Positions 42,930 through 51,700 are shown, counted from the stretch's first letter. The stretch is DNA of 64,000 nucleotides from Streptomyces sp. NRRL WC-3626 (GCF_000718785.1 NZ_JOCA01000013.1:122809-186808), one strand, 5' to 3'. Translations and numbers: made by a program. Notes: generated by a model not told the origin, from the letters alone.

Positions 42930-43424
42930 ATGTCTGCCTGGACCATCGCCCCGGAACCGTACGACTCGCCCGTCGCCGCCGCGCTGTGGCGCGCGTACTA
43001 CACGGAGGTCAGCGACCGCTGGTATCTCCTGCACGAGGGGCGGCGCACCGATCCGGCGGAGCTGGAGCGGGAGATCGCCGCCGCGCCGGGCACCGACCTC
43101 GCCCCGCCGACGGGCGGGCTGCTGGTGGCCCGTCACGCGGGTGAGCCGGCCGGCAGCGCGGGCTTCCGGCTGCCGGGCGACGGGACGGCCGAGCTGACCC
43201 GGGTGTTCCTGTACCCGGGGATGCGGGGCAGGGGCGGGGCGGGGCAGCTGGTGCGGGCCGCCGAGGACGCGGCGCGGGCCGCGGGCGCCGGGCGGATGAT
43301 CCTGGACACGCGCGGGGACCTCGTCGAGGCGCGGGCGCTGTACGCCCGGCTCGGCTACACGGAGACCGCGCCGCACAACGCCGGCCCGTACGCCGAGCAC
43401 TGGTTCGCGAAGGAGCTGGTCTGA
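42930..43424 (+). CDS. GNAT-family N-acetyltransferase
   Basis: The 164-residue protein shows the GNAT fold: LLVARHAGEPAGSAGFRLPGDGTAELTRVFLYPGMRGRGGAGQLVRAAEDAARAAGAGRMILDTRGDLVEARALYARLGYTE. The acetyl-CoA loop is RGRGGAGQ (Q/RxxGxG/A type) and the ARALYARLGYTE segment is the typical motif B. It transfers an acetyl group to an unknown amine. The ATG at 42930 is the first start of the conserved region. Confidence 0.9.
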   Translation: MSAWTIAPEPYDSPVAAALWRAYYTEVSDRWYLLHEGRRTDPAELEREIAAAPGTDLAPPTGGLLVARHAGEPAGSAGFRLPGDGTAELTRVFLYPGMRGRGGAGQLVRAAEDAARAAGAGRMILDTRGDLVEARALYARLGYTETAPHNAGPYAEHWFAKELV

Positions 43425-43431
43425 GGGCGGG

Positions 43432-45507
43432 TCAGCCCGTCGGGGTCACGGACCGCTCGTCGTGCGGGCGTTCGCCGCGCGATCCGCACAGCTCGTCGTT
43501 GAGTTCGTGCACCAGTTGCACCAGGTCGGTCGGCCGGTCCGGTCCCCACCAGTCGCCGAGCAGTTCGGCCAGCGAGTCCTCGCGGGCCCGCGCCAGCCGC
43601 TCCGTCACCTCGCGCCCCTCGTCCGTGAGCACCATGTCGGGGCCCCGGCGCACGGCGAGATGCCGGATCTCGGCCTGCCGGGCGGCCTCCAGGACGACGT
43701 TCAGCGGGATGGGGGTGCGTTCGGCGAGGAGGGCGGGTTCCACCGAGCCGTGCCTCCTGATCCGCAGCAGCAGCCAGCTGGTCGCGGGCAGCAGGTCGTA
43801 GCCGGCGTGGTCGGTGATCTTCCGGTAGATCTCGCGGCGCCCCTCGCGGGTGCCGAGCACGGACAGCGCCCGGCACACCTCGTCGTACGACGACCGCTCC
43901 ACGGGGTTGCTGGCGAGCGTCTCGGTGACGTCGGGCGCGGTGACGGAGGCCCGCAGCCGGTCCTCCTTGAGCAGCCACGCCAGCGCGAACCCGAGGAGCG
44001 CGACGGGTACGGCGTACAGGAAGACGTCGGTGATGGCGGTGGCGTACGCGTCGAGCGCCGGCGGGCGCAGGTCGGGCGGCAGGGCGCCGATGCCGCGCGG
44101 GTCGGCCTTCAGCGCGTCGGCGGAGACTCCGGGCGGCAGCCGGGCCCCCCGGAAGGCGTCGGCGAGTTCGCTGCCGAGGCGGGAGGCGAAGATCGTGCCG
44201 AAGATGGCGACGCCGAACGAGGCGCCGATGGAGCGGAAGAAGGTCGCGCCGGAGGTGGCGACGCCGAGATCCTCGTACGGGACGGCGTTCTGCACGATCA
44301 GCACCAGGACCTGCATCACCAGGCCGAGGCCGAAACCGAAGACGAAGAAGTAGACGCTCATCACGGCGGTGGAACTGTGCGTGTCGAGGCGGTGGAGCAG
44401 CAGCAGTCCGATGGTGGTGACGGCGGTGCCCGCGATCGGGAACACCTTCCAGCGGCCGGTGCGGCTGACGATCTGCCCGGAACCGGTGGAGGACAGCAGC
44501 ATGCCGGCCACCATCGGCAGCATGTGCACACCGGACATGGTCGGCGAGACGCCCTGGACGACCTGGAGGAAGGTCGGCAGATAGGTCATCGCGCCGAACA
44601 TGGCGAACCCGATGATGAAGCTGATCACGGCGGAGAGCGTGAACGTGCGCACCCGGAACAGTTTCAGCGGCAGCACCGGTTCGGCGGCCCGCCGTTCCAC
44701 CGCCACGAACGCCACGGCGAGCAGCGCGCCCAGCACCGCGAGCCCGACGATCTGCGGTGAGGCCCACGCCCAGGTGGTACCGCCGAGGGAGGCGACCAGG
44801 ACCAGACAGGTGGCGACGGACGCGATGAGGAGGGTGCCGAGGTAGTCGATGACGTGCTTGGTCCGCCGGCGCGGGATGTGCAGCACCGCCGCGATCACGG
44901 CGAGGGCGACGATCCCGACGGGCAGATTGACGTAGAACACCCAGCGCCAGCTCAGATGTTCGGTGAACAGCCCGCCGAGCAGCGGCCCGAGCACACTCGT
45001 CGCGCCGAACACCGCCCCGAACAGGCCCTGGTAGCGGCCGCGGTCGCGCGGTGGGACGAGGTCGCCGACGATCGCCATCGACAGCACGATCAGCCCGCCG
45101 CCGCCGAGACCCTGGAGCGCGCGGAACGCGATCAGCTGGGACATGTCCTGCGCGGCGCCGCACAGCGCGGAGCCGATCAGGAAGATCACGATGGCGGTCT
45201 GGAAGAGCCTCTTGCGCCCGTACTGGTCGCCGAGCTTGCCCCACAGCGGGGTCGCGGCGGTCGAGGCCAGCAGATACGCGGTGACCACCCAGGACAGATG
45301 CTCCAGACCGCCGAGTTCGCTGACGATGGTGGGCAGCGCGGTGGCGACGATGGTCTGGTCGAGGGCGGCGAGCAGCAGGCCGAGCAGCAGAGCGCCGATC
45401 GAGACCATCACGTTCCCGGAGACATGCTCCCGGTCCGGTGGTCCGGCGCCGGGTGCGGGCCCCGCCTTGCTCCCGTTCGGCGCCGTACGGTGCGCGTCCC
45501 CGGCCAT
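43432..45507 (-). CDS. DHA2-type MFS multidrug transporter with C-terminal winged-helix-like domain
   Basis: The 691-residue protein has an MFS efflux core (about 30-535, 14 helices) with ALDQTIVATALPTIVSELGG, WGKLGDQYGRKRLFQTAIV (motif A), RALQGLGGGGLIVLSMAIVGD (motif B) and GAVFGATSVLGPLLGGLFTE (motif C), as in QacA/EmrB. The last 150 residues are soluble: ALSVLGTREGRREIYRKITDHAGYDLLPATSWLLLRIRRHGSVEPALLAERTPIPLNVVLEAARQAEIRHLAVRRGPDMVLTDEGREV, which reads like a MarR/PadR-type winged helix (helix-helix-recognition helix-wing). GGAGG sits upstream of the ATG at 45507. A transporter carrying its own DNA-binding-like tail is unusual; the tail may instead be a regulatory sensor. Confidence 0.9.
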   Translation of the reverse strand: MAGDAHRTAPNGSKAGPAPGAGPPDREHVSGNVMVSIGALLLGLLLAALDQTIVATALPTIVSELGGLEHLSWVVTAYLLASTAATPLWGKLGDQYGRKRLFQTAIVIFLIGSALCGAAQDMSQLIAFRALQGLGGGGLIVLSMAIVGDLVPPRDRGRYQGLFGAVFGATSVLGPLLGGLFTEHLSWRWVFYVNLPVGIVALAVIAAVLHIPRRRTKHVIDYLGTLLIASVATCLVLVASLGGTTWAWASPQIVGLAVLGALLAVAFVAVERRAAEPVLPLKLFRVRTFTLSAVISFIIGFAMFGAMTYLPTFLQVVQGVSPTMSGVHMLPMVAGMLLSSTGSGQIVSRTGRWKVFPIAGTAVTTIGLLLLHRLDTHSSTAVMSVYFFVFGFGLGLVMQVLVLIVQNAVPYEDLGVATSGATFFRSIGASFGVAIFGTIFASRLGSELADAFRGARLPPGVSADALKADPRGIGALPPDLRPPALDAYATAITDVFLYAVPVALLGFALAWLLKEDRLRASVTAPDVTETLASNPVERSSYDEVCRALSVLGTREGRREIYRKITDHAGYDLLPATSWLLLRIRRHGSVEPALLAERTPIPLNVVLEAARQAEIRHLAVRRGPDMVLTDEGREVTERLARAREDSLAELLGDWWGPDRPTDLVQLVHELNDELCGSRGERPHDERSVTPTG

Positions 45508-45679
45508 GCAGACCTCCACAGGATCCTGGTTCACCCCCCATCGTGATCGGTGTGACCTGTTATGGCCTGTTGAGTTCCTGTCCGGTCCTTGCGGAATCCC
45601 ATATTCCGGGGGCGTGTGACCGCGTGTGTGAAGAAGATCTGCATAATCTCTGGAGTTCGCGAGGGGAGGGACGCAACAC

Positions 45680-46669
45680 GTGGAACAGCCGAACGGGCAC
45701 CCGTGCCCGGAGTGCGGTGCGCCCAGGAACGGGGACAACACGCCGTCGTGCGCCTGCACACTGCGCGCGTCCGACGCCCTGCGCGACGCGCGTACGGCGG
45801 AGGCCGCGGCGGCGGAGGACTTCGATCCGCTGCGCATACGGCCGTATGTCGAACTGGAGGGCGAGGCACCGGCGCCCGACGAGACCATGACCCTGCGCGC
45901 CCTCCCGCCGGAGGCGGCGGACGCCACGGCGGTGATCCCGACACCGCTGGCACCCGGGGCGGGCCCGCCGAACACCACCGATCTGAGCCTGTTCGACGGC
46001 ACGCGGCCGCTTCGGACCGTGCCGGCCGCGGCCACCGCGGCCGCCGACCCCGCGCCTCCGCCGTCCCGCCGGCGGCGGCGCGGGGTGCTGTTCGCGGCCG
46101 CCGGGGCCGTCGTCGCCGTGGTGGGGGCGGCGGGGTGGGCCAGCGGGATGTTCTCGTACGAGACGCCGTCGCGGGACGGGGCGGCGCCGAAGGATGTGCG
46201 GGAGAGCGTTCCGGACGTGACGGAGACGCCGTCCGCGTCCGCTGCGGCCTCGTCGTCGGCTGCGCCGGAGTCCTCCTCCGCGCCGGCGGAGACTCCGTCG
46301 GCGAGTGCGAGCGCGTCGGCTTCGCCGTCCGTCTCCGCTTCGACGCCGTCATCGAGTCCGTCGTCGGCCGTGACGCCCTCCTCGTCGCCTTCGACATCGG
46401 CTCCGGCCGAGGCGCCCCCTTCGGAGGAGGAGGTCGACGAGGGTGCGGGGCCGGTGCTGCGCCGGGGGGACCAGGGGGCGGAGGTGGTCGAGCTGCAGCT
46501 CCGGCTGAAGGAGAAGTGGCTGTACAACGAGGAGATCCACGGCAACTTCAATCGCCGTGTGGAGGAGGCGTTGCGCAACTTCCAGTGGCCCCGGGGCCTG
46601 CAGTCCGAACTGGGCGTCTACGGCCCGGAGACCCGGGCGCGGTTGCAGTCGGAGACGAGGGAGCCGTAG
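45680..46669 (+). CDS. Peptidoglycan-binding-domain membrane protein with zinc-finger-like N-terminus
   Basis: The 329-residue protein starts with a Cys-rich stretch (HPCPECGAPRNGDNTPSCAC, two CxxC/CxC pairs), has one transmembrane helix (about 138-158), a Ser/Ala/Pro/Thr/Glu linker of over 100 residues, and a C-terminal PG_binding_1 domain (about 255-325: LRRGDQGAEVVELQLRLKEKW...GVYGPETRARLQSE). It sits in the membrane with the binding domain outside. GTG start with GGGAGGGA upstream. A strong hairpin follows. Confidence 0.9.
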   Translation: MEQPNGHPCPECGAPRNGDNTPSCACTLRASDALRDARTAEAAAAEDFDPLRIRPYVELEGEAPAPDETMTLRALPPEAADATAVIPTPLAPGAGPPNTTDLSLFDGTRPLRTVPAAATAAADPAPPPSRRRRRGVLFAAAGAVVAVVGAAGWASGMFSYETPSRDGAAPKDVRESVPDVTETPSASAAASSSAAPESSSAPAETPSASASASASPSVSASTPSSSPSSAVTPSSSPSTSAPAEAPPSEEEVDEGAGPVLRRGDQGAEVVELQLRLKEKWLYNEEIHGNFNRRVEEALRNFQWPRGLQSELGVYGPETRARLQSETREP

Positions 46670-46685
46670 GCGGGGGGGTCGGTTT

Positions 46686-46724
46686 CAAACGCCGGAGGGG
46701 CTGGATCAGCCCCTCCGGCGTTTG
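46686..46724. terminator. REP/terminator hairpin, composite repeat copy 1
   Basis: CAAACGCCGGAGGGGCTG (46686-46703) and CAGCCCCTCCGGCGTTTG (46707-46724) pair perfectly over 18 bp. The repeat continues to about 46797 (GGGGTCTGGGGCGGAGCCCC, GGGACGGGAAGGGGCGGCGG) and recurs inverted at 56971-57091. Confidence 0.88.
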
Positions 46725-46792
46725 AGGAGCGGGGTCTGGGGCGGAGCCCCAGGTTCGGGACGGGAAGGGGCGGCGGGGGCGAAAAACCGCCC

Positions 46793-47455
46793 CTACTCCC
46801 CCACATGCAGCCGGACCGACCCGTCCCCCACGACCTCCACCCGCACCTGCGTGAGGTCTCGCACCACCACATCCGGCCGGTGGAAGCCGGCCCGGGGCCC
46901 GACCCCCACGACCCGCATCCCCGCGGCGCGCCCCGCCGCGATCCCCGCCCCGGAGTCCTCGAAGACCACGCAGTCCCCGGGATCGACCCCCAGTTCCGCC
47001 GCCCCCTTCAAGAACCCCTCGGGATCCGGCTTGCTCGCCCCCACCGACTCCGCCGTCACCCGCACAGCCGGCTGCGACAGCCCCGCCGCCCCCATCCGCG
47101 CGGCGGCCAGCGCGACATCCGCGGACGTCACGAGCGCGTGCCGCACCCCCGCCAAGGACGCGAGGAACTCCCGCGCCCCCGCGATCTCGACGACACCCTC
47201 GGTGTCGGCCGTCTCCTCCGCCAGCATCCGGGCGTTGTCCGCGTGGTTCTGCTCCATCGGCCGCCCGGGCAGCAGTACCGCCATCGACGCGTACCCCTGC
47301 CGCCCGTGCACGACCTTCATCACCTCGTCCCCGTCGAGCCCGTGCCGGTCGGCCCAGCGCCGCCAGACGCGCTCGACGGAGGCGTCGGAGTTGACGAGGG
47401 TGCCGTCCATGTCCAGCAGGAGGGCGCGGGCGGTGAGTACGACGGTGGCCGTCAT
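46793..47455 (-). CDS. HAD-family sugar-phosphatase-like hydrolase
   Basis: The 220-residue protein carries HAD motif I (ALLLDMDGTLVNSD), a cap domain, motif II (HALVTSADVA), motif III Lys in GASKPDPEGF, and motif IV FEDSGAGIAAGRAAGM. The pattern (DMDGTLVNS, SKPxPE) is that of beta-phosphoglucomutase/sugar phosphatase members. The ATG at 47455 has GGAG seven bases upstream; a TTG four codons earlier is less likely. Substrate unknown. Confidence 0.9.
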   Translation of the reverse strand: MTATVVLTARALLLDMDGTLVNSDASVERVWRRWADRHGLDGDEVMKVVHGRQGYASMAVLLPGRPMEQNHADNARMLAEETADTEGVVEIAGAREFLASLAGVRHALVTSADVALAAARMGAAGLSQPAVRVTAESVGASKPDPEGFLKGAAELGVDPGDCVVFEDSGAGIAAGRAAGMRVVGVGPRAGFHRPDVVVRDLTQVRVEVVGDGSVRLHVGE

Positions 47456-47572
47456 CGGCAGCTCCAAGGTACGGAGGAGGAGTGGCCCCGCCCGCCGGTC
47501 AGGGAAAACGGGCGGGAACCACTTTGTTCACCCACGGTACAAAACAACCCGGGCTCCCGCCACCGCCCCCGG

Positions 47573-48154
47573 TCACCCGGAGACCGCCTCCCACAGACTC
47601 CACACCCCGAGCCCCAGCATCAGCAACGCGGCGATCTGCGTGATCAGCTTCAGCGGCACCCGCTTCATCAGCGCCTTCCCGCCGACGATGCCGAGCCCGG
47701 CCACCGCCCACAGCGCGAGCACCGCGCCCAGGCCGACGGAGAGCGGGTCGTCGTAGCGGGCGGCGAGGTTGGCGGTCATGATCTGCGTCAGATCGCCGAA
47801 CTCGGCGACCAGGATCAGCATGAACCCGGTCCCGGCGACCTTCCAGAAGGACTGGTTCTCCGGCTTGCGGACCTCCTCCTCGTCCTCGCCCTTCTTCATC
47901 AGCAGCACCGCCGCGCCGCCCAGGAAGAGCACACCGGTGATCGCGTGCACGATCTGCTGCGGCAGCAGCGTGAGCACGCTGCCCGCCGCCACCGCGAGCG
48001 CCACATGCAGCGCGAAGGCGGCGGCGACACCGGCGAAGACGTAGGAGGCGCGGTAGCGGGTGCCGAGGACGAGGCCGGCGAGCGCCGTCTTGTCCGGCAG
48101 TTCGGCGAGGAAGACGACGCCGAAGACGACGGCCGTCACGGTCAGGCTGATCAA
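47573..48154 (-). CDS. TMEM165/GDT1-family (UPF0016) manganese transporter
   Basis: The 193-residue protein consists of six or so helices with the two GDT1 repeats: VVFLAELPDKTALAGLVLGTRYRA (first E-x-x-D-K-T motif) and LILVAEFGDLTQIMTANLAARY (second, E-x-G-D-L-T). GDT1 proteins move Mn2+ (and Ca2+) against H+. A TTG start at 48154 with GAGG five bases upstream gives the expected family N-terminus; an in-frame GTG ten codons earlier has a poor site. A yybP-ykoY Mn2+ riboswitch directly upstream confirms the metal role. Confidence 0.93.
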   Translation of the reverse strand: MISLTVTAVVFGVVFLAELPDKTALAGLVLGTRYRASYVFAGVAAAFALHVALAVAAGSVLTLLPQQIVHAITGVLFLGGAAVLLMKKGEDEEEVRKPENQSFWKVAGTGFMLILVAEFGDLTQIMTANLAARYDDPLSVGLGAVLALWAVAGLGIVGGKALMKRVPLKLITQIAALLMLGLGVWSLWEAVSG

Positions 48155-48237
48155 CGGTTCCTCAATCGGTCGGGACTGCCCCACCGAGAGTGCTGTGCGT
48201 TGTCACAAGACACCTCGGCACGGCAGCACACGCGGCA

Positions 48238-48257
48238 CCCGTGCCGTAGGGCACGGG
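48238..48257 (-). promoter_or_regulatory. Expression-platform hairpin of Mn riboswitch
   Basis: CCCGTGCC and GGCACGGG (48238-48245/48250-48257) pair perfectly with a 4-base loop just downstream of the aptamer. Confidence 0.55.
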
Positions 48258-48259
48258 CG

Positions 48260-48382
48260 TGCACTGCTTGCCGAAGGTCTCGCTGGCCGGCCCCGTGCCA
48301 CGGGGCCCGCCTCCGGGCGCCGGCTCAGACGAGCTGAGCAGTATGTCGACGGTCCGGCGAAGAGCTACTCCCCTTCTGCGCC
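48260..48382 (-). ncRNA. yybP-ykoY manganese riboswitch
   Basis: Reading the minus strand gives GGCGCAGAAGGGGAGTAGCTC at its 5' end, then GACCGTCGACATACTG, a GC-rich stem, and GCGAGACCTTCGGCAAG. The GGGGAGUAG start and the CGAGACCUUCGG end are the diagnostic conserved blocks of yybP-ykoY. It controls the GDT1-family gene: high Mn2+ should switch the exporter on. Confidence 0.95.
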
Positions 48383-48558
48383 GTCCATGGTACGCGAAGC
48401 CACCGCGGAGCCCCGCCCTCGGAAATTTCACACCCGACCCATAGACGTGTCATGCACGCGTCATTAACTTCTTACCGGATCCACTTCTCCCGGCCACCCG
48501 GCGTCGCGAGCATTCCCCTGTTCGCACGCCAACGGCCCCACCCCACAAGGGAGTTCGC

Positions 48559-49203
48559 ATGTCGAAGTTCTACGCGCGTCGACGGCTCAGCATAGTCGCG
48601 GCGTTCACCGGACTCATAGCCTCCGTCGGCCTGTTCAACGGGCCGAACGCCTCCGCCGCCCTCCCCACCCCGGTCAGCGCCGCCACCGCCCGCGGCTACC
48701 TCGCCACGCTGGACGTGCGCACCGAGAGCCGCACCGGCTACGACCGCGACCTCTTCCCGCACTGGATCACCCAGTCCGGCGCCTGCAACACCCGCGAGAC
48801 CGTCCTCAAGCGCGACGGCTCGGGCGTCGTCACCGACTCCTCCTGCGCCGCCACCAGCGGCAGCTGGTACTCCCCGTACGACGGCGCCACCTGGTCCGCC
48901 GCCTCCGACGTCGACATCGACCACCTGGTGCCGCTCGCCGAGGCCTGGGACTCCGGCGCAAGCGCCTGGACCACCTCCCGGCGCCAGTCCTTCGCCAACG
49001 ACCTGACCCGCCCGCAGCTCCTCGCCGTCACGGACAACGTCAACCAGTCCAAGGGCGACCAGGACCCCGCCACCTGGATGCCGTCCCGCACGGCCTACCG
49101 CTGCACCTATGTCCGCGCCTGGGTCCAGGTGAAGTACTACTACGACCTCTCGGTCGACTCGGCCGAGAAGTCCGCCCTGACGAACTACCTCGCGAGCTGC
49201 TGA
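48559..49203 (+). CDS. Secreted HNH nuclease (DUF1524)
   Basis: The 214-residue protein has a signal peptide (MSKFYARRRLSIVAAFTGLIASVGLF...NASA, cut near 33) and a DUF1524/HNH domain: TGYDRDLFPHWI, GVVTDSSCAATSGSWYSPYDG, DVDIDHLVPLAEAWDSGA with the catalytic DH pair, QSFANDLTRPQLLAVTDNVNQSKGDQDPATWMPSRTAYRCTYVRAWVQVKYYY. Cys pairs fit an extracellular protein. It probably degrades nucleic acids outside the cell. ATG at 48559 with AAGGGAG upstream. Confidence 0.93.
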   Translation: MSKFYARRRLSIVAAFTGLIASVGLFNGPNASAALPTPVSAATARGYLATLDVRTESRTGYDRDLFPHWITQSGACNTRETVLKRDGSGVVTDSSCAATSGSWYSPYDGATWSAASDVDIDHLVPLAEAWDSGASAWTTSRRQSFANDLTRPQLLAVTDNVNQSKGDQDPATWMPSRTAYRCTYVRAWVQVKYYYDLSVDSAEKSALTNYLASC

Positions 49204-49294
49204 GCCCGCTGATTCCCGTCCGCCGGGCGCGCACCTCTCCCCGGCGGCCTCCGTCGCTGCGTACCGTACGGGGCGACGGAGGAAGGGGTCACCC

Positions 49295-50941
49295 ATGGCC
49301 GGACTGCGGCTCGGACCACTGCTGAGGTACGTCGACGGCTCGTCCGCCACCGTGTGGGTGGAGACGGACCGTCCGGGCACCGTCGAGGTGCGCTGCGCGG
49401 ACGGGCCCGGCGGGACCGCCGGCACGTTCCAGATCGCGGGCCACCACTACGCGCTGGTCCACGTCACCGGTCTCGCCCCGGGCACGTCCACCCCGTACGA
49501 GGTCTTCCTGGACGACGCCCGGGTGTGGCCGTCGGCCGAGGAGCCCTACGCGTCGCTCCCGCCGTCCGTGATCCCCACACCGGCCCCGGACGCCCGTACC
49601 CGTGTCGCGTTCGGCTCCTGCCGCTGGGCCGCCCCGCCCACCGGGGAGCCGGACCCCGTCGGCCCCGACGCGCTGGACGCGCTGGCGCGGCGCATCGCCG
49701 CCGACCCGGACGGCGCACGCCCCGACGTGCTGCTGCTCCTCGGCGACCAGGTGTACGCCGACGAGACCTCCGACGCCACCCGCGCCTGGCTGGCCGCCCG
49801 CCGCGACCTCGACGACCCGCCGGGCGCCCAGGTGGCGGACTACGAGGAGTACACCCACCTCTACTACGAGTCCTGGCTCGACCCGCAGGTGCGCTGGCTG
49901 CTGTCCACCGTCCCCACGTGCATGATCTTCGACGACCATGACGTGATCGACGACTGGAACACCTCCGCCTCCTGGGTCGAGGACATGCGGGCCACGGCGT
50001 GGTGGCGGGAGCGGGTGCTCAGCGGGCTGATGTCGTACTGGGTGTACCAGCATCTGGGCAATCTCTCCCCCGCCGAGGCCGGGGCCGACCCGCTGTACGC
50101 GTCCGTCCGGGAGGCCGCCGACGGCACCGACGCGCTGCGCGCCTTCGCCGCCGCGGCCGAGGCGGACGCGACGGCCGTGCGCTGGAGCTACCGGCGCGAC
50201 TTCGGCCGGGTGCGGCTGCTGATGGTGGACAGCCGCGCCGCCCGTGTCCTGGAGGAGGGCCGGCGCTCCATGCTCGACCGGGCCGAGGCCGACTGGCTGC
50301 GCGAGCAGGCCCTGGAAGGGCGCGACTCCTACGACCATCTGCTCATCGGTACGTCGCTGCCCTGGCTGCTGCCCCATCTGGTGCACGACGTGGAGGCGTG
50401 GAGTTCCGCGCTGTGCCGGGGCGACAAGGGCGCCCGCTGGGCTCGGTTCGGGGAGAAACTGCGGCGGGCGGCGGATCTGGAGCACTGGGCGGCGTTCCCG
50501 GAGTCGTTCGGCGAGCTGGCGGAGCTGATCGCCGAGGTGGGGACGGGGCCGGGGGCGCCGGCGACGGTGTGCGTGCTCTCCGGGGACGTCCACCACGCCT
50601 ATGTCGCCGAGCCGAGCTGGCCGGACGGCGCCGGTCCGGACTCCCGGGTGGTGCAGCTGACCTGCTCGCCCGTCCACAACTCCATCCCGCTGTCGATAAG
50701 GCTCGGCTTCCGGCTCGGCTGGGGCGGCGGCGCCCGGCTGCTGGGCCGGGTCTTCGCCCGGCACGGGCGTCTCGGGCGGCCGCCGGTCGGCTGGCGCAGG
50801 ACGGGCGGGCCCTGGTTCGGCAACCAGCTCATGACCCTGACGGCGGACGGGCGTTCGGCGGTACTGCGGCTGGAGCACGCGCGCGCGGACGAGGCCGGGG
50901 CCCGGCTCACCCGTGTCACGGAGACCCGGCTGAGCCGCTGA
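49295..50941 (+). CDS. PhoD-like metallophosphatase
   Basis: The 548-residue protein has an N-terminal beta-sandwich (about 1-95) and a PhoD-type phosphatase domain: VAFGSCRW, LLLLGDQVYADE (Asp, Asp), CMIFDDHDVIDDWNTS (DDH), LLMVDSR, and VCVLSGDVHHAYVAE (GDVHHA) near residue 430. The residues fit a binuclear Ca/Fe or similar metal site. There is no signal peptide, unlike classic Tat-exported PhoD, so it is probably cytoplasmic. GGAAGGGG precedes the ATG. Confidence 0.92.
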   Translation: MAGLRLGPLLRYVDGSSATVWVETDRPGTVEVRCADGPGGTAGTFQIAGHHYALVHVTGLAPGTSTPYEVFLDDARVWPSAEEPYASLPPSVIPTPAPDARTRVAFGSCRWAAPPTGEPDPVGPDALDALARRIAADPDGARPDVLLLLGDQVYADETSDATRAWLAARRDLDDPPGAQVADYEEYTHLYYESWLDPQVRWLLSTVPTCMIFDDHDVIDDWNTSASWVEDMRATAWWRERVLSGLMSYWVYQHLGNLSPAEAGADPLYASVREAADGTDALRAFAAAAEADATAVRWSYRRDFGRVRLLMVDSRAARVLEEGRRSMLDRAEADWLREQALEGRDSYDHLLIGTSLPWLLPHLVHDVEAWSSALCRGDKGARWARFGEKLRRAADLEHWAAFPESFGELAELIAEVGTGPGAPATVCVLSGDVHHAYVAEPSWPDGAGPDSRVVQLTCSPVHNSIPLSIRLGFRLGWGGGARLLGRVFARHGRLGRPPVGWRRTGGPWFGNQLMTLTADGRSAVLRLEHARADEAGARLTRVTETRLSR

Positions 50942-51089
50942 GCTGCGCGGAAGCCTGTGAGTCACCTGTGAACCGTGGTGCGAATTCGGTCACACCGTTG
51001 GTCACACCGACGGGGCGGACGCCGTACTGACCGGCGGGAGCGGGCGGCGGAGCAGCCGAAACGGGGCAAATACAGGGGCCGAATGTTGA

Positions 51090-51099
51090 ACTTGCAAGT
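51090..51099. promoter_or_regulatory. ACTTGCAAGT palindrome upstream of DoxX
   Basis: A perfect 10-bp palindrome overlaps the 3' end of a TTGAAC (-35-like, 51086-51091). Such palindromes are typical of HxlR/MarR-type redox repressors that control DoxX genes. 96 bp from the ATG. Confidence 0.45.
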
Positions 51100-51194
51100 A
51101 TGAGTAAGGGACACCTAACGTGGATGGCCGACTCGGTTCCGTCCCCCGGCCGGTCCCATCCGGGGTCCGGCTCGACCGAAGGAGACCCCCCACC

Positions 51195-51647
51195 ATGACC
51201 GGACGCCTCAACAGCGCCCAGCCATATGCCCTTGGCATGTTCCGCATCGTCGTCGGACTGCTCTTCGCCTGCCATGGCGCCGTGTCCCTGCTCGGCCTGC
51301 TCGGCGGCGCGGACGGCAACGGCGGCACCGTCGAGACCGGGGCCTGGCCCGGTTGGTACGCGGCCCTGATCGAACTCGTCGGCGGCACCCTGGTCCTGCT
51401 CGGGCTCGGCACCCGCGCGGCCGCCTTCATCTCGTCCGGCTCGATGGCGTACGCGTACTTCAAGGTCCACCAGCCCGAGGCCCTGTGGCCGATAGAGAAC
51501 AACGGGGAGGGCGCGGCCATGTACTGCTGGGCCATGCTCCTCCTGGTGTTCACCGGCTCCGGAGCCTTCGGCCTGGACCGCCTGATCACCCGCCGCTCCT
51601 CCGCGAACGGCGGACGGCGCACCGAACGGACCCCCGTGACGGCCTGA
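51195..51647 (+). CDS. DoxX-family membrane protein
   Basis: The 150-residue protein has four helices: FRIVVGLLFACHGAVSLLGLLGG, WYAALIELVGGTLVLLGLGTRAAAFISSGSMAYAYF, and a final AMYCWAMLLLVFTGSGAFGLDRL. The RIxxGLLFxxHG...GxxELxGGxxLLxGLxTR motif is characteristic of DoxX. The role is unclear, with links to thiosulfate oxidation and redox stress. AAGGAG sits upstream of the ATG at 51195. A terminator follows. Confidence 0.92.
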   Translation: MTGRLNSAQPYALGMFRIVVGLLFACHGAVSLLGLLGGADGNGGTVETGAWPGWYAALIELVGGTLVLLGLGTRAAAFISSGSMAYAYFKVHQPEALWPIENNGEGAAMYCWAMLLLVFTGSGAFGLDRLITRRSSANGGRRTERTPVTA

Positions 51648-51671
51648 CCTCCTCCCCATCGGGCCGTACGG

Positions 51672-51700
51672 TGCCCTCCTCCGCACGACGGAGGAGGGCA
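51672..51700 (+). terminator. Terminator after DoxX
   Basis: TGCCCTCCTCCG and CGGAGGAGGGCA pair perfectly over 12 bp with a 5-base loop, followed by TTC. Confidence 0.85.

Noticed and set aside
45592..45608. CGGAAT-N5-ATTCCG dyad between the MFS and peptidoglycan-binding genes as an operator
   Set aside because: Only 6-bp arms in a divergent region with no matching regulator; too weak to call.
46579..46669. Minus-strand frame continuing the MFS pump as a 1048-residue protein
   Set aside because: The extra N-terminal part is antisense to the peptidoglycan-binding gene; a GGAGG-preceded ATG at 45507 starts the MFS fold.
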